From NCBI RefSeq assembly GCF_009905725.1, contig NZ_JAAAKV010000011.1, forward strand, positions 62,001-126,000: 64,000 nucleotides of DNA. Direction: 5' to 3'. Position 1 is the first letter of the stretch; every line of letters starts with the position of its first letter. The notes beneath the pieces were generated by a model, which was not told the DNA's origin, made no database searches, and saw only the letters and a program-made list of their open reading frames with translations. The DNA is from Emticicia sp. CRIBPO (GTDB taxonomy: Bacteria > Bacteroidota > Bacteroidia > Cytophagales > Spirosomataceae). Of this stretch, positions 25,503 to 34,503 are shown piece by piece. The position numbers and the translations under genes were made by a program.

Positions 25503-26027
25503 ATGAACAAACCCGAAAAACTAATTACCAGACCCGTCATCATTCCTGACGATCTGGAGGACGTTAAAAAACTATGGCTGGACTATCTGGTTTGGGGTAA
25601 CGACAAAATGCAGGAACTGTACGGTGTCCATCCGCATAACCCGGAAGAGGCCGTTGAACAGGACATCCGACAGATCCGTAAGTTTCAGCCGCCCTATGGA
25701 CAACTGATCCTGGCTGTTTATGAAGGTAAAGTATGCGGACTCGGAAGTCTGAAAAGCATCAGTCCCGAAATCGGCGAGATAAAACGGATGTTCGTGGACC
25801 CGGCTGCCAGGCGAATCGGAGCCGGACGAGCCATTCTTGAAGCACTTTTAGCGGAAGCAAAGCGTGTGGGTTATCAGCAAGTCCGGCTTGACAGTCCGAA
25901 GTTTATGGAAGCAGCACACGCATTATACAGAAGTCTGGGGTTTCGTGACATTGAGGCGTATCCGGAAATGGAAATCCCGGCAGAATTTAAGGATTATTTG
26001 TTGTTTATGGAGTTGGATTTAACGTGA
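25503..26027 (+). CDS. GNAT family N-acetyltransferase
   Basis: A 174-residue acetyl-CoA-dependent acetyltransferase. Motif A is clear: IKRMFVDPAARRIGAGRAIL contains the RRxGxG pyrophosphate loop, preceded by the beta-4 strand and followed by EAKRVGYQQVRLDSP and ALYRSLGFRDIE (motif B). The substrate cannot be inferred. It is a monocistronic plus-strand gene with higher GC than the preceding hypothetical gene. The ATG lies shortly after cccaga, with no strong ribosome site. Confidence 0.93.
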   Translation: MNKPEKLITRPVIIPDDLEDVKKLWLDYLVWGNDKMQELYGVHPHNPEEAVEQDIRQIRKFQPPYGQLILAVYEGKVCGLGSLKSISPEIGEIKRMFVDPAARRIGAGRAILEALLAEAKRVGYQQVRLDSPKFMEAAHALYRSLGFRDIEAYPEMEIPAEFKDYLLFMELDLT

Positions 26028-26108
26028 ACAAGTCATAACACTCAGTTACCGGGTCTTGTACAGGTTGGACCGATGCCAACAAAAGCTATGTCATATTAAA
26101 GTAAAAAA

Positions 26109-26840
26109 ATGGACAGTAACGACATAAAAAGACTTTCCCGGCTTACAGCCATTCTGACAATTCTGCAAACAGAGAGAATTGTGACCTCGTTAACGCTTGC
26201 CAGAAAGTTTGAGGTAAGTGTCAGGACCATTTACAGAGATATCAAAGCATTGGAACAAGCAGGTGTGCCGATCATTGCAGAAGACAGAAAAGGATATAGA
26301 CTCATGGAAGGATATCGGATTCCGCCTGTAATGTTTACCGAAAGTGAAGCAAATGCGTTAATAACCATAGAGCAACTGGTACTAAAAAACAGTGACAGCT
26401 CTCTCATAAAAGAATACACGGAGGCTGTCGGCAAAATAAAGGCAGTTTTATTGAATTCAACAAAAAACAAAACCGAATTACTTTCCAAAAGAATTGCCGT
26501 TAGTCCTGTCATCCCAAACAGAAATACGAGTGATTCATTAACCCTGATACAAAACGCTCTGACAGACTTTAAGGTTTTGAAAATCACCTATCAGTCGGCA
26601 CAAAATGATGAGAAAACGATACGCCACATAGAGCCGTTTGCTTTCTACTATAATTTACAAGAGAGTTGGCTGGTCATTGCTTTTTGCCGGTTAAGGAATG
26701 ATTACCGTATGTTCCGGCTGGATAGAATTTTAAAAACAGAAGCCCTTGAAATTTCGTTTGAACCACACCAACTCACACTAAAAGATTTTTTGGACGCCAA
26801 AGAAAAAAACTTCAGGATACCTGACATACCGTTGTCATAA
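26109..26840 (+). CDS. YafY-type HTH/WYL-domain transcription regulator
   Basis: A 243-residue regulator. The N-terminal winged HTH_11 (LTAILTILQTERIVTSLTLA, VSVRTIYRDIKALEQAGVPI) is followed by a WYL ligand-sensing domain (LKITYQSAQNDEKTIRHIEP, ESWLVIAFCRLRNDYRMFRL). The next gene, a VOC-fold protein, starts 48 bases downstream. YafY-VOC pairs are common in Bacteroidota, so it probably regulates that gene. The ligand is unknown; WYL domains often bind nucleotides or nucleic acid. Confidence 0.92.
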   Translation: MDSNDIKRLSRLTAILTILQTERIVTSLTLARKFEVSVRTIYRDIKALEQAGVPIIAEDRKGYRLMEGYRIPPVMFTESEANALITIEQLVLKNSDSSLIKEYTEAVGKIKAVLLNSTKNKTELLSKRIAVSPVIPNRNTSDSLTLIQNALTDFKVLKITYQSAQNDEKTIRHIEPFAFYYNLQESWLVIAFCRLRNDYRMFRLDRILKTEALEISFEPHQLTLKDFLDAKEKNFRIPDIPLS

Positions 26841-26887
26841 TGCCATTCTACTTTTATGCCATTATTAATTTAAAAACATAAAGAAAG

Positions 26888-27283
26888 ATGAATTTAGTAT
26901 CAGTAAGAATGATCACGGCGGACATAAAGAGATTGGTTCAGTTTTTTGAGGATGCCACAGGAACAACAGCTAAATGGGCAACGGACGACTTTGCAGAGCT
27001 TACATCCGGGTCGTTCACTCTGGCCATCGGAAGTACACGAACATTGGCATTCTTCGGCGAAGGTGTTGCTCAACCAGCGACCAATAAAAGTATCATCATA
27101 GAATTCCTGGTCGAAAACGTAGATGATGATTACGAGAGAATTAAGGCGTTGAACAGCGAAGTGGTTCAAAAGCCCACTACAATGCCCTGGGGCAATCGTT
27201 CGTTACTATTTCGTGACCCGGACGGGAATTTGATTAACTTTTTCACGCCGGTAAGTGACGAAGCAAAAAAGAAATTCGCGTAA
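26888..27283 (+). CDS. VOC superfamily (glyoxalase/bleomycin-resistance fold) protein
   Basis: A 131-residue single-chain VOC protein with paired beta-alpha-beta-beta-beta modules: LVSVRMITADIKRLVQFFED at the start and SLLFRDPDGNLINFFTPV at the end, the latter containing the conserved DPDGN turn and metal-site Glu/Asn region. Members include glyoxalase I-like enzymes and drug-binding proteins; no specific activity can be assigned. Probably co-transcribed with the upstream YafY-type regulator. Followed by a large inverted repeat. Confidence 0.9.
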   Translation: MNLVSVRMITADIKRLVQFFEDATGTTAKWATDDFAELTSGSFTLAIGSTRTLAFFGEGVAQPATNKSIIIEFLVENVDDDYERIKALNSEVVQKPTTMPWGNRSLLFRDPDGNLINFFTPVSDEAKKKFA

Positions 27284-27292
27284 AGACAGGCC

Positions 27293-27374
27293 TGGCAAAG
27301 TGGCGGGGTCTGTACCTGATTTAATGGCAGTTCTTCGACTGGACTTTCGTGCCTCAATTTCCGCCACTTTGCCA
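27293..27374. repeat. Inverted repeat with perfect 14-bp arms between VOC and PIG-L genes
   Basis: tggcaaagtggcgg and ccgccactttgcca are exact complements about 54 bases apart, with aggcc/agcct extending the outside. A second small hairpin (ctgcaa, loop, ttgcag) follows at 27385-27403, and cgttatgc at 27438 matches the right end of the attC-like element at 22088. Could be a terminator-like structure or a recombination site. Confidence 0.7.
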
Positions 27375-27487
27375 AAGCCTTAAACTGCAAGTGATCATTG
27401 CAGCCTGACAAAACAACCACACCACCAGACAAAAAACGTTATGCACCACCCATTGAAAGATTACCTGAAATATAAACTGTTTATACC

Positions 27488-28252
27488 ATGGTCAATAAAC
27501 TACTGTTACTCCTCCTGCTTCATGCGGCTTTCATTTGTGAGGCACAGCAGAAAAGAACTATCCTGTTTGTCGGGGCACATCCTGATGATGAAACAGCCAT
27601 CAGTGAAGTGCTGCATAAATATGCAAGGCTGGGAAATAAAGTCTTTGTCATCGTTGCCACAGACGGAAAAGACGGTACAAGAGTTACGAAAATTCCTGCC
27701 GGGGATTCGCTAGGTATGCTGAGAAGGAAAGAGTCAATTTGCGGCTGTAAAACGCTGGGGATAGAACCTCCCGTATTCCTGGGTATTGAAAGACTGGATA
27801 CAAAAATCGGGACAGGGAGATACTTTAAAGAACATCAGCGATTCATGGATTCGTTAAGGGTGAGAATCCCTTCGATTAATCCCGACATCATCATTACGGC
27901 CGGACCCGACGGCGATACGCATCATTCGGAACACATAGTGGTTGGCGGGGCGGTCACGGAATTGCTGCTTGCCGAAGGCTGGGTGGAGAAATACCCGCTT
28001 TATTATTTTGCGTGGAAAAAAGGTACAGAATCAGTAGATCCGGGAAGCTATATGGATGAAAGATACGTCAATGTAAAAGTTAAGTATACCGCCGAAGATG
28101 AAAAGCAGGCCATAGAAGCGTTGAAGTGTTATGTAACCCAATACACCGCAGAAGAATTGAAAGAAGAGGCAGAAAATAAACTAAAAGATCCGGGCAATAC
28201 GATTAACTTCCGAAGATTTGTAGTTAAAAAAGGTTTGCAGAAGGATTTTTGA
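27488..28252 (+). CDS. PIG-L/LmbE family deacetylase, exported
   Basis: A 254-residue zinc-dependent de-N-acetylase. The signature VGAHPDDETAISEVL supplies the metal ligands (HPDD) and the second His ligand appears in AGPDGDTHHSEHIVVG. The N-terminus (NKLLLLLLLHAAFICEAQ) is a signal peptide, so the enzyme acts outside the cytoplasm, probably on N-acetylated sugars or glycolipids. Start ATG 27488 was chosen; a competing frame at 27441 is a shadow. The gene stands alone, with a repeat-rich spacer upstream. Confidence 0.9.
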   Translation: MVNKLLLLLLLHAAFICEAQQKRTILFVGAHPDDETAISEVLHKYARLGNKVFVIVATDGKDGTRVTKIPAGDSLGMLRRKESICGCKTLGIEPPVFLGIERLDTKIGTGRYFKEHQRFMDSLRVRIPSINPDIIITAGPDGDTHHSEHIVVGGAVTELLLAEGWVEKYPLYYFAWKKGTESVDPGSYMDERYVNVKVKYTAEDEKQAIEALKCYVTQYTAEELKEEAENKLKDPGNTINFRRFVVKKGLQKDF

Positions 28253-28689
28253 TAGGTGGGTGAGTTCTTTTGTCACCAGCCCGATGCAAAAATGCTGAAA
28301 GGTCAAGCTATCTGCAGTAAGTCCCAGTCACCGCTCCACATCACCAGGCACTCCCCGGCACTATCCCTTAGGCACAGCCAACATACAAAACTGAGACCTC
28401 GTATTTTGTATATCTGCAAATATATAAACCTGTAAGTTGTTGACAAATTGATAGATATGTAATTTGTGTGCCTTGAAAAACTTTCGGATATTTGGGAATT
28501 GCCTGAAAGCTTCTTGAAAATATTACTCACTGAAAAAATATTTCTGATAAAGACAAATAGCCACATTTACCAGGTTCAAATTTGATTTTAATGAACAAAA
28601 TGACCGTCCGGACGAGTTTGAACGGGAAGGTTTTATAATGACATTGAAAGAATTAAACAGATGATTATTCACTTTAAAAAGGTAACTCA
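28253..28689. other. 437-bp spacer without recognisable feature
   Basis: AT-rich in the middle, with no gene, strong hairpin or repeat recognised. A minus-strand frame (28303-28566) has no coding character and is treated as chance. Confidence 0.4.
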
Positions 28690-29565
28690 ATGAAAAGTGT
28701 ATTGACAGGATTTAATATCCTCAAACCGGCATTAGCAATGGCCATGCTTTTTTTTATGGTATTGACGTCCGACGGGCAACAGACTAAACCCGCCGAAAGT
28801 GGCTACGCCCCAGTCAATGGCATTAAAGTTTATTACGAAGTGTATGGTAAGGGCATGCCCATCGTTTTGCTGCACGGTGCTTTTTACAACATTGACATGA
28901 ATTGGGCGGAATTGATTCCCGAACTATCGAAAACGAGAAAAGTAATTGCCATTGAATTTCAGGGGCATGGACGCTCACCCTATTCAGACAGGAAATTGGA
29001 CATCGTTAGCCTGGCAAGTGATGTGGAAGGCGTCATGAATTATTTAAAAGTGGATAGTGCTGATGTTGCAGAATACAGTATGGGCGGTTCGATAGCATAC
29101 CAATTCGCCATACAATACCCTGAACAGTTAAGAAAACTGGTGATTATTTCTTCTACTTACAAAAGCAGCGGCTGGCTCCCCGTCGTAAACCGCGGACTGG
29201 AAGGTTTTAAGCCTGAGTTTTTTGATAACACACCTCTGAAAACAGCCTACGATGCCTTAGCTCCCGACAAAACAAAATGGAGGGAGTTCTTACAGCAAAT
29301 GATTGTCTTTGCAGGAGAGTCGTTTGACTGCGGTGACGCCAATATTGCAAAAATCAAGTCGCCGGTATTGCTCATCTCAGGCGACAATGACGGAGTGGAT
29401 AAAATAGAGTTGATGAAAACGTATCAGTTATTGGGTGGCGGGGTAGCTGCTGATTTAGAACCGATGCCGAAATCGCGGCTAGCTATTGTTCCTTCACAGG
29501 GGCACGTAACTGTGATGATGCAAACGAAAACCATATCAGGGTATCTGGATGATTTTTTAAAGTAA
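28690..29565 (+). CDS. Alpha/beta-hydrolase with signal peptide and altered nucleophile elbow
   Basis: A 291-residue exported hydrolase-fold protein. The signal peptide ends near MVLTSDGQQ. The fold is clear: YEVYGKGMPIVLLHGAFYN (oxyanion HG), VIAIEFQGHGRSPYSD, then AEYSMGGSIAYQ as nucleophile elbow, LLISGDNDGVD as acid loop and VPSQGHVTVM with the His. The elbow reads E-Y-S-M-G instead of the usual G-x-S-x-G; the Ser is present but the first Gly is Glu. The gene lies just before a duplicated fragment of a RibD-type reductase gene. Confidence 0.87.
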   Translation: MKSVLTGFNILKPALAMAMLFFMVLTSDGQQTKPAESGYAPVNGIKVYYEVYGKGMPIVLLHGAFYNIDMNWAELIPELSKTRKVIAIEFQGHGRSPYSDRKLDIVSLASDVEGVMNYLKVDSADVAEYSMGGSIAYQFAIQYPEQLRKLVIISSTYKSSGWLPVVNRGLEGFKPEFFDNTPLKTAYDALAPDKTKWREFLQQMIVFAGESFDCGDANIAKIKSPVLLISGDNDGVDKIELMKTYQLLGGGVAADLEPMPKSRLAIVPSQGHVTVMMQTKTISGYLDDFLK

Positions 29566-29599
29566 CAAACATAGAAGCCCACGAGACCGCAAAAAACCC

Positions 29600-29668
29600 A
29601 TGAAAAAAGTAATCGCAGCCATTAACATGACCATCGACGGGTTTTGTGACCATACCTCGGGGGTGTGA
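29600..29668 (+). pseudogene. Truncated 5' copy of the 31502 RibD-type reductase gene
   Basis: The first 66 bases of the reductase gene at 31502 occur here almost unchanged (MKKVIAAINMT, then IDGFCDHTSGV) and then meet a TGA stop at 29666. After it comes AT-rich DNA with one gene (29775-31316), and then the intact reductase gene. The arrangement is that of an insertion flanked by a duplicated target segment. Confidence 0.88.
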
Positions 29669-29774
29669 CTAACTAAAACACTTATAATCATACGATTAAT
29701 TTACAAAAACAACCCATATGTATACTTTTCTATATGTATTGACTTTCACATACTAATAAGTTATCATTGTACTT

Positions 29775-31316
29775 ATGAAAACTTTTTTACAGGTCAGCAT
29801 CTTACTCTTATTCATACTATCTTGTCACTTACAAGAAACAGATTTCGATGTGAAATATGAAAATATCGAAATAAATATTCCGGGAAGACCCGGGCCCTGG
29901 TTAAAACATAATGGTAAGTTGTATTGTTTTTTTAGTACAGATAACGACAGGTACAGCTCCGTTCCAACCCATCATTTTTATATTCTTGATGAAAAGGGAA
30001 AGATAGAGTCAAGAATTGTTGTTCCAGAAAAATTGCAAACTTTCTATTATGATTTATACATGAGGAATGACACCATTTTCACGACCGAGTACTACGATCA
30101 AAATACTTTCTATTTAGAAAAAGACAAGTGGATAGAAACTAAAAAAGGCATTGACTTATTTTATGAAGACAATAATTACAATGTTTATTCCTTAGATTTT
30201 GGAGAATGGGGCGGTACTATTTGGTTTGAGGATAAAAAAACACGTAAACAATATGAGTATTCGATTACAAGCCCTATTATTAACAGATTAGAAAATGCCT
30301 ATTTCATAACTTCCGGAAGCAAAATTCTAAAAATTGACAATCCACAAAAAATGGAACTTAGTAAACTGCCTTACGATTATAAAAAGGTTGTTCTCGAAAA
30401 AAAAGATTTTCGAAATCCTAATCACCATTCCTTAAAAGGGGCTGAAATTATCTACGATCATAAAGGTGATAATCCCGATGATTTAAATCCCAGATTTCCG
30501 ATTATGACCTCTTTCATTTCAAATAATAGGCTATTTCATATTTATAAGGACAGCATTTCTACTAAAATCGGAAAAATCGAAAATAGAAATTTAACTCCGG
30601 TTTATAATTTCAAATTTGACATCCAACCATTTCAATGGCATTACGATTGGAGAAATCAAATTCAAAATAACAGTTATCAAACATTTCAGTTTTTTGCAAC
30701 GGACAAAAAAGATTATGGCATTTTAGAAGTTGATAAAAACGACATCACTATAACAACTTTTAAAAATTCTTATAAAGAAACAGTATTTGGCGAGACCAGA
30801 ATTAATAAATGGTTCGAGAAATATTTTGAATACTATTTCAGGAATTTTGACAGCATCGCTCTACAGGAAATTGAGTCTATCGAGCAAAAGGAGAATGCCA
30901 CAAACATTACCCAGAAAGATACCATATTTCACCATTTATTAGACGGTAGAGAAATTCCAACCCCAAAAATTTATAGAAAAATAGAAAATTCCAATCTGAG
31001 TGTAAATATATTGTATTATTATACAGCAAAAGAAAAAACGCTCGAACTTATTGAATTCGAATGGGGAAAAAACCTGACAAATTTTAAGAATGCTGAAGGT
31101 TTAAATACAGATTCCGAGAATCAAAACAAATCCAATATATTATATAAATCAAAATTTGATTGGATTTCGAACTATCTTTTGAGGAAATTTGGAAAACCAT
31201 ACTATTACGAACAAGACGATAAAAGTAAAACTCAGGAATGGATAACTGGAAATAAAATAATAGAATTGGTTTATAATCAAAACCTGGTTAGGCTAACGAT
31301 GTACAAAAAACGCTGA
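29775..31316 (+). CDS. Hypothetical lipoprotein, 513 aa
   Basis: No family recognised. The N-terminus is a lipoprotein signal (LLLFILSC, lipid Cys at residue 17), so the protein is anchored in the cell envelope. The rest is beta-rich with repeated short strands containing FYxxDE- and IYKDS-type elements, perhaps a propeller-like fold, plus a C-terminal alpha/beta segment (SNYLLRKFGKPYYYEQD and WITGNKIIELVYNQ) resembling the end of small lipoprotein domains. The gene is strongly AT-rich compared with its neighbours and is flanked by a duplicated reductase 5' end, so it appears to be an insertion. Confidence 0.72.
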   Translation: MKTFLQVSILLLFILSCHLQETDFDVKYENIEINIPGRPGPWLKHNGKLYCFFSTDNDRYSSVPTHHFYILDEKGKIESRIVVPEKLQTFYYDLYMRNDTIFTTEYYDQNTFYLEKDKWIETKKGIDLFYEDNNYNVYSLDFGEWGGTIWFEDKKTRKQYEYSITSPIINRLENAYFITSGSKILKIDNPQKMELSKLPYDYKKVVLEKKDFRNPNHHSLKGAEIIYDHKGDNPDDLNPRFPIMTSFISNNRLFHIYKDSISTKIGKIENRNLTPVYNFKFDIQPFQWHYDWRNQIQNNSYQTFQFFATDKKDYGILEVDKNDITITTFKNSYKETVFGETRINKWFEKYFEYYFRNFDSIALQEIESIEQKENATNITQKDTIFHHLLDGREIPTPKIYRKIENSNLSVNILYYYTAKEKTLELIEFEWGKNLTNFKNAEGLNTDSENQNKSNILYKSKFDWISNYLLRKFGKPYYYEQDDKSKTQEWITGNKIIELVYNQNLVRLTMYKKR

Positions 31317-31501
31317 AATACATTCTAAACGATTTGATGTCAGCCACTTTAAGAATCAGGTACAACACAAAACTCAATCTTAATCTTTCAATTGAGGTTT
31401 AGCTATAATTCCGACCATTATGCCATGATTTCGATCCAAACCGACAAAAGTTATCAGACATCAAAGAAGACTAGCTTACAAAACAGCTTAAAAACGAAAC
31501 C

Positions 31502-32059
31502 ATGAAAAAAGTAATCGCAGCCATCAACATGACGCTCGACGGGTTTTGTGACCATACCTCGGGGGTGCCCGACGAAGAAGTACATCAGCATTACGCCGAC
31601 TTGCTGAGAAGTGCTGGCATCGTGTTATATGGCAGGATAACTTATCAATTGATGGAATACTGGCGGACCGTATTGGAAAATCCTACCGGCGATAAAGCCA
31701 TGGATGACTTCGCCGCCGCGATCGACAACACCCCCAAACTTGTTTTCTCCCGCACCCTGAAAAATGTGGATTGGCAAAGTGCAGAATTAGCCAGCCAGGG
31801 CCTGGAGGAAGAAATATCGGCACTTAAACAATCTGACGGTGATAAAGACATTTTTGTGTGCAGTCCTAGCCTGATTGTCGCATCAACAAAGCTCAATTTG
31901 ATAGACGAATACCAACTTTGCGTGCACCCGGTTATTGCAGGAAGTGGTTTGACTTTGTTTAAAGACATCAGCGAGAAAATTACGCTTAAACTTACCAATA
32001 CCAGGACGTTTGGCGGGGGTGCTGTTATTCTTTATTATGAGGCTGGGAACAGCCGTTAA
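31502..32059 (+). CDS. RibD C-terminal/dihydrofolate reductase-like family protein
   Basis: A 185-residue DHFR-fold reductase of the RibD_C superfamily. MKKVIAAINMTLDGFCDHTS at the start, YGRITYQLMEYW near the cofactor loop, FVCSPSLIVASTKLNLIDEY and the terminal GGGAVILYYE are typical. Members reduce pteridine- or pyrimidine-like substrates with NADPH, but these stand-alone proteins are mostly uncharacterised. A paralogue lies at 53699. Its first 66 bases are duplicated at 29600. A purine-rich upstream sequence (aaaacgaaacc) precedes the ATG. Confidence 0.92.
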   Translation: MKKVIAAINMTLDGFCDHTSGVPDEEVHQHYADLLRSAGIVLYGRITYQLMEYWRTVLENPTGDKAMDDFAAAIDNTPKLVFSRTLKNVDWQSAELASQGLEEEISALKQSDGDKDIFVCSPSLIVASTKLNLIDEYQLCVHPVIAGSGLTLFKDISEKITLKLTNTRTFGGGAVILYYEAGNSR

Positions 32060-32183
32060 CCCAGGTTTCATGCCTGACAAGATTGACAATAAAAAACGAT
32101 TGAAATTTCTCAAATTAGACAAAAAAAATTGTGTCCCCGGGGGCTAACCAGATACGTTATTCCCGCTTTTAATAATCATTAAA

Positions 32184-32915
32184 ATGAACGACGAAAAAGC
32201 ACATAGTCAGCTGACAGCTATTTGGAATAAGTACAATCAGGTGAGATTGACTGGAGACAGAAAGGCGGCTAATAAGATCTTAGCGGACTATATTGATTTA
32301 TTAAAACAACAAAACGAAAAGGATATTAAAATAATCGTTGACAATATTTGTAGCTTGGCTCTGGATGGTGACAAGAAAATAACATGCAGCAACGAAAAAG
32401 AAGAATCTGACAAAGACACCAGAATTCAACATCCCCTTTTTAAAGAAATTATCTTACCAATACTTCAGGATCAATATAAAAGGGGCAGTGCAGAGCATAT
32501 TAAATGGATTGGCCAGATGGAGCAGTTTTTCTATTCTGATTATACAACGACAAGAGCATTCTTAATAGATTTAAGTATACCGGGATATTTCGAAGCGAGA
32601 CATTTTTTTGAAAAATCGTTTGCAATTGACTTCGATCAAAAGACACTTACGTTATTGCTGGATAAAATTGCCCGGGATATCAATTATTATACACACGAAG
32701 TTCCAACAGGTGTTCTTGTTTATCCGGAAGTTTTAAACAAGGAAATAATGGTTTTTAGACATTATTGGCAGCAGTGCGATAAAAAGAATATTTGGGAAGA
32801 TGTTTTGAAGGAATGGGAGTTGATTGCAAAACACTGGGCAGTTTATTGTTCAACCCAAGACGAATATGACAACTTTGAAAACTATTTAATGAAAAACAAA
32901 ATTCAACTTAACTAG
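32184..32915 (+). CDS. Hypothetical protein, 243 aa
   Basis: Soluble protein of unknown function, mainly helical. The N-terminal segment (WNKYNQVRLTGDRKAANKIL) and aromatic-rich C-terminus (WELIAKHWAVYCSTQDEYDN) are its only conspicuous features. No signal peptide or known motif is present. AT-rich relative to the reductase before it. It starts 125 bases after that gene and appears independently transcribed; a cgttattc sequence about 30 bases upstream faintly recalls the cassette-boundary motif seen at 22165 and 27438. Confidence 0.65.
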   Translation: MNDEKAHSQLTAIWNKYNQVRLTGDRKAANKILADYIDLLKQQNEKDIKIIVDNICSLALDGDKKITCSNEKEESDKDTRIQHPLFKEIILPILQDQYKRGSAEHIKWIGQMEQFFYSDYTTTRAFLIDLSIPGYFEARHFFEKSFAIDFDQKTLTLLLDKIARDINYYTHEVPTGVLVYPEVLNKEIMVFRHYWQQCDKKNIWEDVLKEWELIAKHWAVYCSTQDEYDNFENYLMKNKIQLN

Positions 32916-33032
32916 AAAGATACTAAATTGAAGTCAATGATCACCATATATGGAAGTACTCAACCTTAGTACACTCCATCATACGATCCTCAGATTACAA
33001 TTTAAACCCATTTAACCCTCAATAACAATTGC

Positions 33033-34082
33033 ATGAAAACAAAAATAACTACCCTCCTCCTCTTCATCACAGTGCTTGCTTACGGGCAGGTTGACAGCAC
33101 CGATCTGATTGTGGAACGTATCATGAAGGAGCAAAAAATTGTTGGGCTTTCGCTGGCGGTAATCAAAAATGGTCAGCCGGTGGTCAATAAAGGCTATGGT
33201 CTGGCCAATGCGGAGCTTAATGTGCCTGTAACAGCAGAGACGGTCATCCGGCTGGGTTCTGTCAGCAAACAGTTTTTTACGACCGCCATTCTGAAACTAC
33301 AGGAAGAAGGAAAACTGAACATTGAAGATCCCGTGCACAAGTTTTTCCCCGACGCCCCCGAAACATGGAGGCCGATCCAAGTGAAACACCTGATGTCGCA
33401 TACCTCCGGGCTGAAAAGAGAAGCCCCCGCCTATAACAATTCTGTTATTCAGCCTGACCTGGTGGTCATCAAATCTGCGTACCCCCTGCCGCTTGACTTC
33501 AAAACCGGTGAAAAATACCAGTACTGCAATCTTGCCTATTTTATGCTGGCAGAAATCATCACACAGGTAAGCGGCAAGCCCTGGCAGGATTATATCAAAG
33601 AACAGTTGTTTGTCCCTGCAGGCATGAAAAACAGCAGCATGACTGACTTTTACCCCGTTATTCCTAACCGTGCCAGTGGCTACATGCACAAAAAAGGTGT
33701 ACTCCTGAATGCTGACGCGATGATTGCCGTGCGACCGAGCGGCGGATTTCTTTCTACCAGCTCCGACATGATTTTGTGGGACAAGGTACTGAGAGAGAAA
33801 AACAGCATCCTCAGAAAAGAAAGCTGGGATTTGCTGTGGCATCCTTTCATCAAAACAACGACCGATGCCGCCTCAAAAGCCCATTACGGATTTGGGTGGA
33901 TCATTGACGAACGCAAAGGACACAAGGTCATTGAGCATGGCGGTGCCAATACCGGTTTCCGTTCTCACTATACCCGTTTTGTCGATGACGACCTGAGCAT
34001 CATCATTATGACGAACACGGACGAGGCCTTCCCGGCGGTCATTGTGCGGGCTTTGGCCGATTATTATTTCAGAAACAAATAA
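33033..34082 (+). CDS. Exported serine hydrolase, class C beta-lactamase/PBP-like
   Basis: A 349-residue periplasmic enzyme with a signal peptide ending VLAYGQ. The three family motifs are visible: SxxK in RLGSVSKQFF (Ser76, Lys79), YCN in KYQYCNLAYFM, and HGG in IEHGGANTGF replacing KTG. This set is typical of D-aminopeptidase/esterase-type members rather than true AmpC. It probably acts on peptides or esters in the envelope. The broken SnoaL-like gene follows directly, with a small gap. GC content is like the host genes. Confidence 0.92.
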   Translation: MKTKITTLLLFITVLAYGQVDSTDLIVERIMKEQKIVGLSLAVIKNGQPVVNKGYGLANAELNVPVTAETVIRLGSVSKQFFTTAILKLQEEGKLNIEDPVHKFFPDAPETWRPIQVKHLMSHTSGLKREAPAYNNSVIQPDLVVIKSAYPLPLDFKTGEKYQYCNLAYFMLAEIITQVSGKPWQDYIKEQLFVPAGMKNSSMTDFYPVIPNRASGYMHKKGVLLNADAMIAVRPSGGFLSTSSDMILWDKVLREKNSILRKESWDLLWHPFIKTTTDAASKAHYGFGWIIDERKGHKVIEHGGANTGFRSHYTRFVDDDLSIIIMTNTDEAFPAVIVRALADYYFRNK

Positions 34083-34095
34083 AAGGTTTTGAAAC

Positions 34096-34374
34096 AAAAC
34101 TCCGGCCCGGTATCTTAACAAACCCGATCACAAAAAATCTTTCCCGGACTGGACAGAGGAAATTGTCGACATGATTGCCGAAGGTGACAAGGTAGTAACC
34201 CGGTATAAATCGACGGGCACTCATCAGGGGAATTTTAACGGCGTTGACTCCACAGGAAACAAAATCACAATCTACGAAACCTCCATTTACCGAATAGCCA
34301 ACGGAAAAATTGTTGAACAATGGGGATTCCCGGATGAGGTAAGTTTGAGGAATCAGTTGGCGGGGAAGAAGTAG
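34096..34374 (+). pseudogene. 5'-truncated SnoaL-like ester-cyclase gene
   Basis: The frame ending at 34374 encodes the C-terminal ~90 residues of a SnoaL-like protein: DHKKSFPDWTEEIVDMIAEG, GDKVVTRYKSTGTHQG and YRIANGKIVEQWGF are characteristic. A TGA just upstream, and the absence of the N-terminal ~45 residues, show the 5' part is lost. An internal ATG at 34171 could allow a 67-residue product, but it would lack half the barrel. Probably lost when the serine hydrolase region was rearranged. Confidence 0.75.
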
Positions 34375-34503
34375 GACTGGAAAGTTCATAGGACGTAGCT
34401 TTATTACAGTCGGATGGCACCTACAATCATAAAACTTTTTGTTAAATTTGAATTATGACTTTTCTCCTCTGCAGAAATACGAAACCCCCCAAACCTTATA
34501 AAT

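Noticed and set aside
27441..27713. 90-codon plus-strand frame overlapping the start of the PIG-L gene
   Set aside because: Different frame from the clear HPDDE-containing deacetylase; no recognisable features.
28303..28566. 87-codon minus-strand frame in the spacer before the 28690 hydrolase
   Set aside because: Aromatic- and Cys-rich without domain features; no ribosome site; treated as chance.
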